From assembly GCA_965223025.1 (NCBI GenBank), contig CBDCVP010000022.1, positions 1,550,001 through 1,614,000 of the forward strand: a stretch of DNA of 64,000 bases, written 5' to 3'. The position numbers were made by a program, and so were the translations under genes. Origin of the DNA: JABDMH01 sp965223025. Lineage in GTDB: Bacteria > Bacteroidota > Bacteroidia > Chitinophagales > Saprospiraceae. The notes under the pieces were generated by a model. That model made no database searches. It saw nothing but the letters and a program-made list of their open reading frames with translations, and was not told where the DNA came from. Each line of letters starts with the position of its first letter. Position 1 is the stretch's first letter. Of the stretch, positions 55,652 to 64,000 are shown one piece after another.

Positions 55652-56623
55652 ATGAAAAATTATGCACTTTATTCATAGAGACAATCTCTCCCTATTGCCA
55701 CTCTAACGATCATTTTATTCATTAACATCTTTCTACTACCTAGTTGTACAAAAGATCAAAGTATTGGGCTTCAAATTGAGGAAAAAAGTAACACAAATGC
55801 ACCTGTTAAGATAGGATTGATAAATGGTATCCCAAGTTACAAGAGCTTCCCGCACCTCTATGAGACCTTAGAAGACTACTATAGTCAATCTGTCCAAGAG
55901 CTTACTTCCTTTGATGAGAAGTTTATTTCTGAATTTGAAAATCAACTAATGGAAGGCAGGGATTCCTTAGAGATTGAACTCCTGAATTCCCGTGGTCTCT
56001 TTCAAATCATCGGAAAACAGGGCTATTTCTATATGGGAGATGTACTTGCAAAATATGATGGTGATTCCATCCGTTATTTTGACCATAAGACAGTTGCAGA
56101 GATAGACATTTCATCTAAACCTTTCTACTCCTATAAGATGGCCGACAGGGCAAATTCTTTCAAACGGTCAGCTTGTACTTCTCATGAGTGCAAGGTCGGA
56201 AAAGACGCAGGTTCCGGGAAAGAGGCGTGGTTTTGTTACACAGTATCTACTGATGCCAGACCTCAACGCGATTACGTCACAGGTACCTACACTATTGGAT
56301 GGTGGGTTTCAGGAAACGTTGTGACTGAAGTGCAGGGAAAAAAGAAAAGATGGGGCAAATATAGGCCCTATAGGACAGAATGCTTTATTGATGCAGATCT
56401 TACTATAGTTAGTACGGGGATACTTCCAAAGCGATATAACTATATTCAACGGTACGAGACAAAGTCGCTCACAAAGACTTCTTCCACTGGTGAACGTTAT
56501 ATACCTGGATATCTTCCACCTTCAGGATCTAGTTCAGTAGTTTTCCATCATGTCGAATGGGATACGCGAGGATATGATGAAAACGATTCTCGGAATCCGA
56601 GATTAGTATTTTCATGCCCATAA
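55652..56623 (+). pseudogene. Cysteine-containing lipoprotein with TAG in the signal peptide
   Basis: From ATG 55652 the frame is open to 56623 except for TAG at codon 9 (55676-55678). Read through, it has lipoprotein signal LPIATLTIILFINIFLLPSC and a mature protein of about 285 residues. Conserved parts with the relic at 21943-22707 are GYFYMGDVLAKYDGDSI, RSAC, ECKVGKDAGSGKEAWFCYTV, VSGNVVTEVQGKKKRWGKYR and VEWDTRGYDEN. After the TAG the first possible start is TTG at 55817, which lacks a signal. No known domain. It precedes a TonB receptor, so the product may have been its surface partner. Confidence 0.7.
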
Positions 56624-56642
56624 CTCTTTGGTAGTCGTGCAA

Positions 56643-59006
56643 ATGACTAGATATTTATCACTACTGAGTCTTGCTGTAATACTCAGCTATGGCCCTTCAT
56701 TGGCTCAATCTTTGATTTCTGTAGATGTGCGTGACTCACACACTGGCTGTAGGCTAGTGGATGCTATCATCTATAATAACCAGGCAGGTATTTATCAAGA
56801 ATACAGAGATACATCCGGTCCATTGACATTATTAGAGAGCAGTTTGGAAGAGATTGATACTCTATATGTTTCAAGATTGGGGTATGTAGGGCAGGCCCTA
56901 CATACCTCAGTCTTCTCACTAGATTCATCCCATACACTCTACTTAACACAAATCGAGCAACAGGAAATTATGGTTACTGCACAGAGGCTATTACCGGATT
57001 TCTTCGTGGTAAATAAGCTAGGTGCACAGGAGATGGAACAATTGGTACACTTTGGTGGTGAAAAAGATGTGATCAGGTCCCTCTCAATACTGCCTTCGGT
57101 GGAGGAAGGGGGGGATGGTCTCGCAGTGTATAATGTACGGGGAAGCGGTTCCGAGCAAAATGGAATATTAGTTGATGGCGTGCCCCTACTGGCAAAGACG
57201 GGAACCCTGGAATTGTTTAGTGCTGTACCTTCCAATTCACTGGCAGAGATTCAGTTCTTTCCAGGCGTATTTCCTTCCAATTATGGAGGGAGACTTGCTT
57301 CTTTTGCCGACCTAAAGACATACCGACACCTAGATAGTATGGACCTCGACGTGGTCCTATCACCTCTACTTTCTTCCATTGACCTAAAAGTTCCACTTTT
57401 GGATCAAAAGATTGGGTTCCTGGCCAATTTTCGGATTATGCCTCCACTTTTGTATGCTGCTGAAGGCACACTGAAAGAGACATTGAACAGTAGTTATTCT
57501 CGGTATAATTCTGGTCTCACTGTAGCCAGTGGCCTGGTAAAAACATACTATCGAAGTCGCGGTTTTTACCTTGGCCTTACCTACCTTAGAAACCAATTCA
57601 ATCTTGAATACGCAGACAATTTCAATTTCATCTTTAGTCACCAAAAGAATAGAAGTGTAAGTGAATTGGCCTCCATGCAGTGGGAGCTTTTTATTGCTCC
57701 AAAACTTCTTCTGAGTGGTACGATGGGCTATTCAACTATAGCCACTCGATTTATTGATTTTGACGCCGATACATATCAAGATGGCCGCTACGAGCATTGG
57801 AGTGAATCGTTGACTTCGATCAAGACAATGTTGATTAAAGCTCACGTTGATGCAGAGTTTGAGATCACTTCCAATTGGTACCTACTCGCTGGAACAGAAA
57901 GACAAGAATACGTAACGGGTGAATACACAGAAACCACTGGTGAAGAATCATTCAAAACTCCACTCATAAACAGCAGCCTTTCCGGGCACTATTTTGTAAC
58001 TCAATATAGAAACCCGACATTGTCTGCGAAGGGAGGAGTTCGCCTAGAAAACTATAGTGCCCATAAGTTCAATCATACTAGTATCCTTCCTTATTTAGAG
58101 CTGGAGAGGAATTTCGAAAACTGGACCTTCAACTTAGGTCTCAATCAGTCGAGGCAATATGAGCACGAATTTACCGATAATCAAGACCTATTGTCGTGGC
58201 AAATCTACCGCAACTCAACAATAGATCATCGACCCCAAAAGGCCTCGATCGCTTCTATAGGAGCACTGTACACTGACCGACCAAATGCACTGCTATTTAG
58301 CGCAGAAATATACTACAAAAGAATGTCTCATCAGATATTATATCTTTCACCTCCACTTTCCTTCTCTTTGGAGGGGCTAGAGCGCTATCTATGGAGTCAG
58401 AGGAAAAGTAAAAGTTATGGTGTCGAAGCTATGATCTCGAAGAAATGGAATATAAATACAAGCTCTCTTACCCTGAACCTCTACAATGCGCAACAGAAAT
58501 TTGACGATCTCAACAATGGCCAATGGTTCGACTTTAAGTACAATCGTCAAATTAGTGCCAATATGTTTCACAGCTTGAGTTTGTCTCAGCGATATTCTCT
58601 AAATCTAGCAGCTCATGTAAGAGGTGGTTTTCTCGTGACCATGCCAGTAGGATTTTCTCCACAGGGAATAACGCACTATTCCTATCCCATTTACGCAGAT
58701 GTCAATAATTACCGGTTGCCTTTGTATCATCGAGTAGATGTAGGAATGTCCTGGAGATTTCCCAAGAAATCCCTTCGTCATACCATGAAAGTAAATGTTT
58801 TCAACGTGTATGCACGTAAGAATCCAGTTAATTTCCATGCATATTATCAGGTGGATGCAGACAATCAACCAGAATTGGTCTTAGAACGCAGAAATAGTTT
58901 TACTATTTTCCCATCTCTAGATATCAAGTTAACATACTATGAGAAGAGATCTATTGATGCTTTGGGTCCTTGTAGCAGTGACTTTTGGATGTCAGCCAAG
59001 TTATGA
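56643..59006 (+). CDS. TonB-dependent receptor of the cysteine-protein locus
   Basis: The ATG at 56643 gives signal peptide MTRYLSLLSLAVILSYGPSL. A divergent regulatory-like domain (SLISVDVRDSHTGCRLVDAI) precedes the plug: MEQLVHFGGEKDVIRSLSIL, YNVRGSGSEQNGILVDGVPL and FFPGVFPSNYGGRLASFAD. The barrel continues to FTIFPSLDIKLTYYE, after which 18 more residues are encoded within the start of the next gene. That 68-base overlap is unusually long for such pairs and may reflect a small indel near 58930. A stub of a second copy lies at 22726. Confidence 0.9.
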   Translation: MTRYLSLLSLAVILSYGPSLAQSLISVDVRDSHTGCRLVDAIIYNNQAGIYQEYRDTSGPLTLLESSLEEIDTLYVSRLGYVGQALHTSVFSLDSSHTLYLTQIEQQEIMVTAQRLLPDFFVVNKLGAQEMEQLVHFGGEKDVIRSLSILPSVEEGGDGLAVYNVRGSGSEQNGILVDGVPLLAKTGTLELFSAVPSNSLAEIQFFPGVFPSNYGGRLASFADLKTYRHLDSMDLDVVLSPLLSSIDLKVPLLDQKIGFLANFRIMPPLLYAAEGTLKETLNSSYSRYNSGLTVASGLVKTYYRSRGFYLGLTYLRNQFNLEYADNFNFIFSHQKNRSVSELASMQWELFIAPKLLLSGTMGYSTIATRFIDFDADTYQDGRYEHWSESLTSIKTMLIKAHVDAEFEITSNWYLLAGTERQEYVTGEYTETTGEESFKTPLINSSLSGHYFVTQYRNPTLSAKGGVRLENYSAHKFNHTSILPYLELERNFENWTFNLGLNQSRQYEHEFTDNQDLLSWQIYRNSTIDHRPQKASIASIGALYTDRPNALLFSAEIYYKRMSHQILYLSPPLSFSLEGLERYLWSQRKSKSYGVEAMISKKWNINTSSLTLNLYNAQQKFDDLNNGQWFDFKYNRQISANMFHSLSLSQRYSLNLAAHVRGGFLVTMPVGFSPQGITHYSYPIYADVNNYRLPLYHRVDVGMSWRFPKKSLRHTMKVNVFNVYARKNPVNFHAYYQVDADNQPELVLERRNSFTIFPSLDIKLTYYEKRSIDALGPCSSDFWMSAKL

Positions 59007-59790
59007 CGATTTACCTGATGCCGGAGGAGAACCCATGGTATATGGTGCAATCTCGGTGGAAAATCAGTCTTTTGTCGTTCTACAGGAGGTAAATGGACTA
59101 CGGAAGAATATCAAATCAAATACCTATATTGAAAATGCAAGTGTGCGAGTTATCGAGAGTGCAAGCCAAAGTTATGTAGGCAGGATGAAGGAAGTGCAGC
59201 CCGGGCACTATTTCTTAGACACCTCATTACACATACTCGCACATAACAGTACTTACTATGTTGAGATTGTGTTGAGTGATGGCCATCTCATCAAGTCTGC
59301 AGACATCACCATTCCAGCACTCGTACCTATTGACAGCATCACTATCGACGCTGAATTGGTAGGACAGAGCTCCAGGCAACCCTTTCTCATTCACTACACA
59401 TGCCACTCATTGGCAGGTGTTTACATCAGTGCAGGTATATCATCAAAGCTAGTCGACGATGATCGATATATTGAACGACGAATTGTGCCAAGTCTTTGGC
59501 ATGGTCAGCTCGCAAATTGCGCTGAAGGTACAGCACAGCATTTTCTGGTGTTGGCAGGACTTTTCTATACAAACGTTGACCTTGATACCTTTCTTGAAAA
59601 ATATGAGCGATTGGAGCTTCTAGTATACAGCGTTACAGAAGAGCTTGTTCGATTCGGAAAGGTTTTAGATTATACAGATGGTATTGCAGGGGGAGACCAG
59701 TTTGAAGAACCCATCCTGCTACCTGGTAATCTGGATGGGGCCTTTGGGGTGATCGGAGGATACGAGAAATCCTGCTACACATTAAAATAG
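58939..59790 (+). CDS. DUF4249-like lipoprotein
   Basis: A 283-residue lipoprotein (signal to FGC, Cys18). It has the family outline: an N-terminal beta domain (MVYGAISVENQSFVVLQEVN, ASVRVIESASQSYVG, YYVEIVLSDGHLIKSADITI) and a C-terminal end FEEPILLPGNLDGAFGVIGG with Y. This parallels EPIFIHNNIENGLGNFSGY in the other members, although overall similarity is low. It follows a TonB receptor, the standard position. Five cysteines are unusual for the family. Start chosen at ATG 58939. Confidence 0.75.
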   Translation: MRRDLLMLWVLVAVTFGCQPSYDDLPDAGGEPMVYGAISVENQSFVVLQEVNGLRKNIKSNTYIENASVRVIESASQSYVGRMKEVQPGHYFLDTSLHILAHNSTYYVEIVLSDGHLIKSADITIPALVPIDSITIDAELVGQSSRQPFLIHYTCHSLAGVYISAGISSKLVDDDRYIERRIVPSLWHGQLANCAEGTAQHFLVLAGLFYTNVDLDTFLEKYERLELLVYSVTEELVRFGKVLDYTDGIAGGDQFEEPILLPGNLDGAFGVIGGYEKSCYTLK

Positions 59791-59798
59791 CATTTATA

Positions 59799-60413
59799 AT
59801 GAATGACAATAGGCTTCTTCTCATCTTGGTGATGGTACTTCCCTCGGTACCAGCTCTAAGTCAAGAGAACTTCCTTAGTGCGGCTTTCAACCTCACCTCC
59901 ACATATGAAGTACGGAAACCAAGTGACTCACGGATTGGCACCTTGGCCGAGCGTGAACCAATTCATGGCTGGCATCTAGGGCTGGGGCATGTAGATTCAC
60001 TCGGCTCAAGATGGGCCCTTCGGTATGCAGCTACTTTCGATCAGTTTGGTTTCAAAACGCTCATCAAGAACGACCAAGTACGAGAGTCTTATTTGGGTGC
60101 GCAACTATTCATAAGATATGCTTTATCAAACTCTCTGTCGGCAGTTTCAGGTGTTTTCGCACAAACATAAATCGGAGGCGAGGGACTTGAAAAACAAAGC
60201 ATATTTTTTGGTTTCCGTCTTAAGAGACATAAATTCTTTGGTGGCGCAGCTATTGGCTTAGGATATGAGGTCAACAAAAATGTATCGTCATTCGTTAGTT
60301 ATCACATTAGTTTGACCCCCCTTTATACTTACACGGCTGATACTACCATTTTCCCCGTGCAGGTTAAGATTTACTATCACTATTTACAACTAGGAGCTCG
60401 ATATACATTTTGA
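59799..60413 (+). pseudogene. Outer-membrane barrel protein with in-frame TAA
   Basis: ATG at 59799 opens a 204-residue frame broken only by TAA at 60168-60170. Signal peptide MNDNRLLLILVMVLPSVPAL; barrel strands HLGLGHVDSLGSRWALRYAA, LGAQLFIRYALSNSLSAVSG, then after the stop FFGFRLKRHKFFGGAAIGLG and YYHYLQLGARYTF with an aromatic terminal residue. The continuity across the stop indicates a recent point mutation. It is the last gene of the receptor locus. Confidence 0.75.
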
Positions 60414-60595
60414 ATGGGCCTAAAGTTCATTGAGCATGGATCCCCCCGTTGCCAAAATTCAAGCATCAGATCTTGATTGAACCCACACATTATACATTTC
60501 TGTAAGATTTCTATCTTTGTAACAAACCAAGAACGACCGTTCTAGCTTCGTTACATATGAGCTCTAACAGTAAAATAGGGGAGGAGTCGACCAAA

Positions 60596-60688
60596 ATGCG
60601 GTATGTGGCGTACTATCGTGTTTCCACTGATAAGCAGAAAAAGTCGGGGCTGGGCTTGCAAGCCCAGCAGGATATTGTGAAGCACTAA
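60596..60688 (+). pseudogene. N-terminal stub of a serine recombinase
   Basis: ATG at 60596, with a ggggaggag ribosome-binding sequence 9-17 bases upstream, encodes MRYVAYYRVSTDKQKKSGLG and LQAQQDIVKH, then TAA. YYRVST with the catalytic Ser and the GLGLQAQ turn identify a resolvase/invertase-type recombinase. Everything after residue 30 is missing, so it is a stub, cut next to the nuclease gene. Confidence 0.8.
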
Positions 60689-60696
60689 TAGAGAAT

Positions 60697-61554
60697 CTAA
60701 TAGCTACTATGCCCTCCTTGAATTCGGGTTGCATCGTATAAGGTTTGATTGACAGAGTCTTTGACTCCCTGATAGAATTGATTATTAGAGGAGTAGTCCA
60801 CTCTTGTGAAATAGATGAAGTCGCTGATCCGCGCTATGATATTATTAGAGTGTTCGAAGTGGTCGACATATTTTCCTGTCGAAAGGAAATTCGTATTAAA
60901 CAACTTCTTAAGTTCGTGCCCATAGTGTTCTTTGGTGTCGACGAGATACACTGCAATGTCCGGCTTAAGAAGGTGTGATCGTCTTAGAAATTTATGAATT
61001 GACTTCTTAGATACCACCTGACCCAGCGGATTGTTATCTTTCAGATAGAGGGGCTTTTTGCATTCAATCCAAATAAGTTTGGAGATATCTATTGCACCCA
61101 GGATATCATATAGATGCCCATCTGGATCATATGGTTTTTGCGGGAATGGATATCTGATTTTTCCTTCTCGGACATGTTGAATTCCACTACTGTGCAATGC
61201 AAGTCCCACTATGCATTCAAATAGGCTACCAAAACTCTCCATCTCAATATTGAGTGAAAGATCATTTGCCAATATACCCCATTCTTGCAAGGTTTTGACT
61301 AGGTCTCTATTGGCTTCATTAATTTCGAATTGCTTACCTAAATGACTCTTTCGGCAGAGACTGACAATCTCTGGAAATTTTTCTTTTAGTACATCTCCGA
61401 TATCCCATGTGCTTGAATGTCTTTGTTCTTTAGATAGTGGCGTCTTCTTGAAGTAATTGCGAGAATCTAGCTCAATTGCTTCTTCGAGCACACATCCGCG
61501 TCTTTCTAGAACCACCCTTGGGCCAATATCTATTTGGTTTAGTTGAATTGCCAT
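60697..61554 (-). CDS. PD-(D/E)xK-like nuclease, uncharacterised
   Basis: The ATG at 61554 gives 285 residues, cytosolic. A probable restriction-endonuclease-like core is visible: Glu113 in SLFECIVGLALHSSG, then YDPDGHLYDILGAI with Asp150 and IWIECKKPLYL with the ExK pair Glu164/Lys166. LKPDIAVYLVDTKEHYG follows. The spacing fits the fold, but the family is not recognised and no methyltransferase is nearby. It is flanked by a recombinase stub and an intact resolvase, so it is likely mobile cargo and possibly a defence nuclease. The start was chosen because the extra upstream codons (to 61632) show no conserved character. Confidence 0.6.
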   Translation of the reverse strand: MAIQLNQIDIGPRVVLERRGCVLEEAIELDSRNYFKKTPLSKEQRHSSTWDIGDVLKEKFPEIVSLCRKSHLGKQFEINEANRDLVKTLQEWGILANDLSLNIEMESFGSLFECIVGLALHSSGIQHVREGKIRYPFPQKPYDPDGHLYDILGAIDISKLIWIECKKPLYLKDNNPLGQVVSKKSIHKFLRRSHLLKPDIAVYLVDTKEHYGHELKKLFNTNFLSTGKYVDHFEHSNNIIARISDFIYFTRVDYSSNNQFYQGVKDSVNQTLYDATRIQGGHSSY

Positions 61555-61671
61555 CAGTTTATTTGTCAAAATGCGGCAAATACATAGCTCATAGCCCAGC
61601 TCAGTACACCCCACTCGCTGTACTGGACGCATTTCCCATTAGGAACAGAGATTTGAGATCAAATCACTTAA

Positions 61672-62226
61672 TCATTTTGTCTCTCCAATATACTTATACA
61701 TCGTCGGTTTAGAAATCCCCACCATCTCGCAAATCTCCCTCACCGACAGTTCCCTACTATTGTAAAGCCCAATAATCTTCTTCTGCATCGCCTCATCTAC
61801 CTTCTTGGGCCTGCCACCGAGTTTACCACGAGCTCTGGCAGCGGTCAGACCGGCCATCGTCCTTTCACGAATCAGGTTGCGCTCAAATTCAGCCAGGGCA
61901 CCAAAAATGTGAAACACCAACTTTCCCGATGGGGTAGAGGTGTCGATCGATTCCTGTAGGCTCTTAAAGGCCACTTGTTGCTCCTCGAGCTCTGTGATCC
62001 ACTCAATCAGATTCTTGAGTGACCTGGCCAGTCGATCCAATCTCCATACGACCAGGGTGTCACCATCTCGAAGCTGTTCCCTCAGCTTGGCCAGTTCCGG
62101 CCGATCGGCCTTGGTGCCACTCAGCTTGTCAATGTAGATCTTTTTGCACCCAGCTTTCTTGAGAGCATCAATCTGGAGGTCTGGATTCTGATCACCCGTA
62201 CTAACACGCGCATATCCTAATAGCAT
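61672..62226 (-). CDS. Serine recombinase (resolvase/invertase)
   Basis: A 184-residue small serine recombinase of the Tn3-resolvase/Pin type. Catalytic Ser9 is in LGYARVST. The Arg-rich active site is VVWRLDRLARSLKN. The E-helix region is FHIFGALAEFERNLIRERTM with ARARGKLGGRPKK. A C-terminal helix-turn-helix (SVREICEMVGISKPTMYKYI) binds the site. It is complete. A 26-base palindrome lies about 120 bases upstream and could be part of its recombination site. Confidence 0.93.
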   Translation of the reverse strand: MLLGYARVSTGDQNPDLQIDALKKAGCKKIYIDKLSGTKADRPELAKLREQLRDGDTLVVWRLDRLARSLKNLIEWITELEEQQVAFKSLQESIDTSTPSGKLVFHIFGALAEFERNLIRERTMAGLTAARARGKLGGRPKKVDEAMQKKIIGLYNSRELSVREICEMVGISKPTMYKYIGETK

Positions 62227-62347
62227 GCTCCAATATACGAGTAAATAAACTTAAGCACGCATATAAGTTACTTTACTTTGATTATTTAACGTGTTTATTA
62301 ACCACAAAACGGCTCATAATGCCATGAAATAGAGTAGGAGGGGAGCA

Positions 62348-62373
62348 GTAAAGAAAACGGTCGTTTTCTTTAC
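62348..62373. repeat. 26-base palindrome upstream of the resolvase
   Basis: Arms gtaaagaaaacg and cgttttctttac are exact complements separated by gt. A ggggagca motif precedes the left arm. It could be a recombination subsite or a piece of a transposon end. Confidence 0.85.
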
Positions 62374-63223
62374 CTACGGTGGTGCTGTAAATCGTACTAG
62401 GCCCAGGCTCTTGCAAAAACTCTGATTGAACTCGCGTTTGATTGAACGGTCTTTGGCCTTGAGCAATCGGTCAGGGTGCAAGAAGTTTACGAGACATGAT
62501 CTCTGTAATAATTACGGATTAATAAAAATCCCAGCGTATTTATTTTTGCACTTTCCTCAATCCTCTTTGATATTGAAGATCCTGCTCATTTTTACACTTA
62601 GGAATGAAAATTGACACCTGATCCCGATTGTCCTACTTGTGCTGAAGAAAGCCGTCAAAAATGTGGAATAGTAAATAGAGATGGAACTGAATACTTCATA
62701 TATGTATCTGTCGAACAGCAGTACAGCGCAGGTCATGCGAAAATCCTATCTGTTCGTATTTCAGTAATCGTAGACTTTAGTACATTTGCCAGTAATAAAC
62801 TATGATAGCGGGTTTCCCCTGAAATCGACGCCGTCAATCACATTATATTCAAACATTGCAAAGGGCTTTGAGCGTTAAAGGCTTCATTAGCCACTGAATG
62901 CTATGCTACTTAAGATGGGATCGAGAAGTCTGGTTTCCGATCTTTTCAGAGTGTGGCTAACAATCTTTCCGTATGGTCATCTAAAAGCTTGGGAATCTGC
63001 AGGATCCATGTCGACGGAGTTTTGATAACTAATCTAAACGTGGGGCTGCATCATCTAATCCGCCGGCAGAGTGACCTGCATTGAATGGACCAGGGCCCAT
63101 AATATTACGAAGTGATCCGACCAAGGGCCACGTTGTTGCGAGCCATTCAAAAAGAAATCTGACCAGATTTTGCGTCTTTTCCACCTCTATTGCGTCTGCC
63201 AGATGAAAATTAAAACATAAACT
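62374..63223. other. Gene-poor region
   Basis: About 850 bases without a convincing gene. A plus-strand frame at 62611-62805 has CPTCAEESRQKCGIV but no start context or continuing domain, so I do not call it. No repeat, RNA or terminator recognised. Confidence 0.4.
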
Positions 63224-63637
63224 ATGAAAAGATTACATATCAACTTGCAGGTGCACGATATCGAAGCGTCTACAACTTTCTACAATGCCCTCTTCGGTGC
63301 AGCACCGACTGTAAGTAAGGCAGATTACACCAAGTGGCTCTTGGACGAGCCTCGCGTCAATTTTTCCATTTCGCTAGGCGGTGATAGGCCCGGTGTTCGA
63401 CATTTGGGTATCGAGGCCGAAACCACTGCTGAACTTGAAGAAATCTATGCAAACGTCAGGAGCACCAATGAGTTCGTCCGAGAGGAGGGTCACACCACCT
63501 GTTGCTATGCAAAGTCTGAGAAGTCTTGGGTCAAAGATCCGCAGGGCGTCGAATGGGAAGCCTTTCAAACATACGGTGAGTCCGATGTAAATCGAATTGT
63601 GGAACCCAGTACCAGCAATGGCTGTTGTACTTCATAA
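63224..63637 (+). CDS. ArsI/CadI-family VOC metalloenzyme
   Basis: A 137-residue vicinal-oxygen-chelate protein of the ArsI/CadI group. ArsI members cleave the C-As bond of trivalent organoarsenicals; CadI members are cadmium-induced. The N-terminal unit is LHINLQVHDIEASTTFYNAL, and the second unit has GHTTCCYAKSEKSWVKDPQG with VEWEAF. The vicinal TCCYA cysteines are the family's thiol site, and further cysteines end the protein (NGCCTS). A metal or arsenic stress role is likely. The sigma gene that follows after 10 bases is probably cotranscribed. Confidence 0.88.
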   Translation: MKRLHINLQVHDIEASTTFYNALFGAAPTVSKADYTKWLLDEPRVNFSISLGGDRPGVRHLGIEAETTAELEEIYANVRSTNEFVREEGHTTCCYAKSEKSWVKDPQGVEWEAFQTYGESDVNRIVEPSTSNGCCTS

Positions 63638-63647
63638 CCTGATAACT

Positions 63648-64000
63648 ATGGACATTGCCACGCCAGTTTTTTTAGAATATAGGGATATCTTAACTCGGTT
63701 CATTCAGAGCCGGATTAAGGATCCAATTGATCAGAGTGATTTACTTAGTGAAGTAATGGTTAAGATTTACGCCAACGTGGAAAAACTGAGCTCATTGCGT
63801 AATGCTGAAGCTTGGCTAATCACCATTGCTCGTAACACCATCAACGATTACTTCCGTGATCAAAAAAGAAGGAGATCAGAAGCGTTGCCTTTCGATCTGA
63901 CTGCAACAGAAGAAAGGGGCTTATATGAGCAATTGAGCGGTTGTGTGCCTTCACTGATAGAGCAACTGCCGACTAAATATGCATTGCCCTTGGCAGATCA
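63648..64000 (+). CDS. SigZ-like ECF sigma factor, 3' end outside window
   Basis: ATG at 63648; the frame is open to the window edge (117 codons). Region 2 is clear: LEYRDILTRFIQSRIKDPID, DLLSEVMVKIYANVEKLSSL and AEAWLITIARNTINDYFRDQ. The segment LPTKYALPLADH begins region 4. The pattern fits the SigZ group. It follows the ArsI/CadI gene, so it may direct a metal or arsenic response operon continuing to the right. Confidence 0.85.
   Translation, partial: MDIATPVFLEYRDILTRFIQSRIKDPIDQSDLLSEVMVKIYANVEKLSSLRNAEAWLITIARNTINDYFRDQKRRRSEALPFDLTATEERGLYEQLSGCVPSLIEQLPTKYALPLAD

Noticed and set aside
62611..62805. A 64-codon frame with two cysteine motifs
   Set aside because: No ribosome-binding site, no continuing domain and no neighbour link. 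Could be chance.
1..64000. CRISPR arrays, tRNA or rRNA genes
   Set aside because: No regular repeat-spacer pattern and no cloverleaf or ribosomal RNA sequence noticed while reading. A dedicated scan could still find a missed tRNA.

Overview
The window comes from a member of the Bacteroidota. The evidence is a SusC/SusD pair, several TonB-dependent receptors each followed by a DUF4249-type lipoprotein, a FecR anti-sigma factor, ECF sigma factors paired with membrane proteins, C-terminal type IX secretion (Por) sorting tails and one good TTTG/TAnnTTTG-type promoter. The genus cannot be fixed from the sequence. No rRNA, tRNA or CRISPR array was seen.

Region 1 (1-13.6 kb) is orderly. It reads as a polysaccharide utilisation locus: an alkaline phosphatase lipoprotein overlapping a GH13 glycosidase, then SusC and SusD, a strong terminator, and three convergent formylglycine sulfatases. 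The likely substrate is a sulfated, perhaps phosphorylated, glycan.

Region 2 (14-34.4 kb) is accessory and eroded. It holds an IS256-type element with an 8-bp target duplication inside decayed genes, a glutaminyl cyclase-like M28 lipoprotein, an ECF sigma/membrane protein/serine hydrolase cluster, and a truncated copy of a receptor locus whose fuller version lies at 55.6-60.4 kb. It also has a large type IX-secreted beta-propeller gene broken by one in-frame TAA, and an ECF sigma gene carrying a perfect 16-bp inverted repeat that overlaps a membrane-anchored beta-barrel protein. It ends in Tn3, IS3, DUF4249 and type IX tail relics.

Region 3 (34.4-51.4 kb, mostly minus strand) carries two TonB receptor/DUF4249 modules and a FecR. 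Two HExxH metalloprotease-like lipoproteins each lie beside a lipoprotein with the same N-terminal head. That head is joined in one case to a thioredoxin (TlpA-like) domain and in the other to a beta-barrel. A serine hydrolase with a sorting tail, an ECF sigma factor, group II intron fragments (including a recognisable domain V) and an ISKra4-like relic are interspersed. The recurring pairing of metalloprotease lipoprotein and shared-head lipoprotein is the best candidate for an undescribed system.

Region 4 (51.4-64 kb) begins with an IS630 relic cut by an IS4-family element. A 5'-truncated duplicate of the glutaminyl cyclase gene follows, then a HigB/HigA toxin-antitoxin pair and a PIN-like fragment. 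The fuller receptor locus comes next: a cysteine-containing lipoprotein, a TonB receptor, a DUF4249-like lipoprotein and a broken barrel gene. After it lie a PD-(D/E)xK-like nuclease between two serine recombinase genes, and an ArsI/CadI metalloenzyme followed by a SigZ-like sigma factor that runs off the window.

Overall, surface-uptake modules have been duplicated, shuffled and eroded among mobile-element debris, and several otherwise intact genes carry single in-frame stops.
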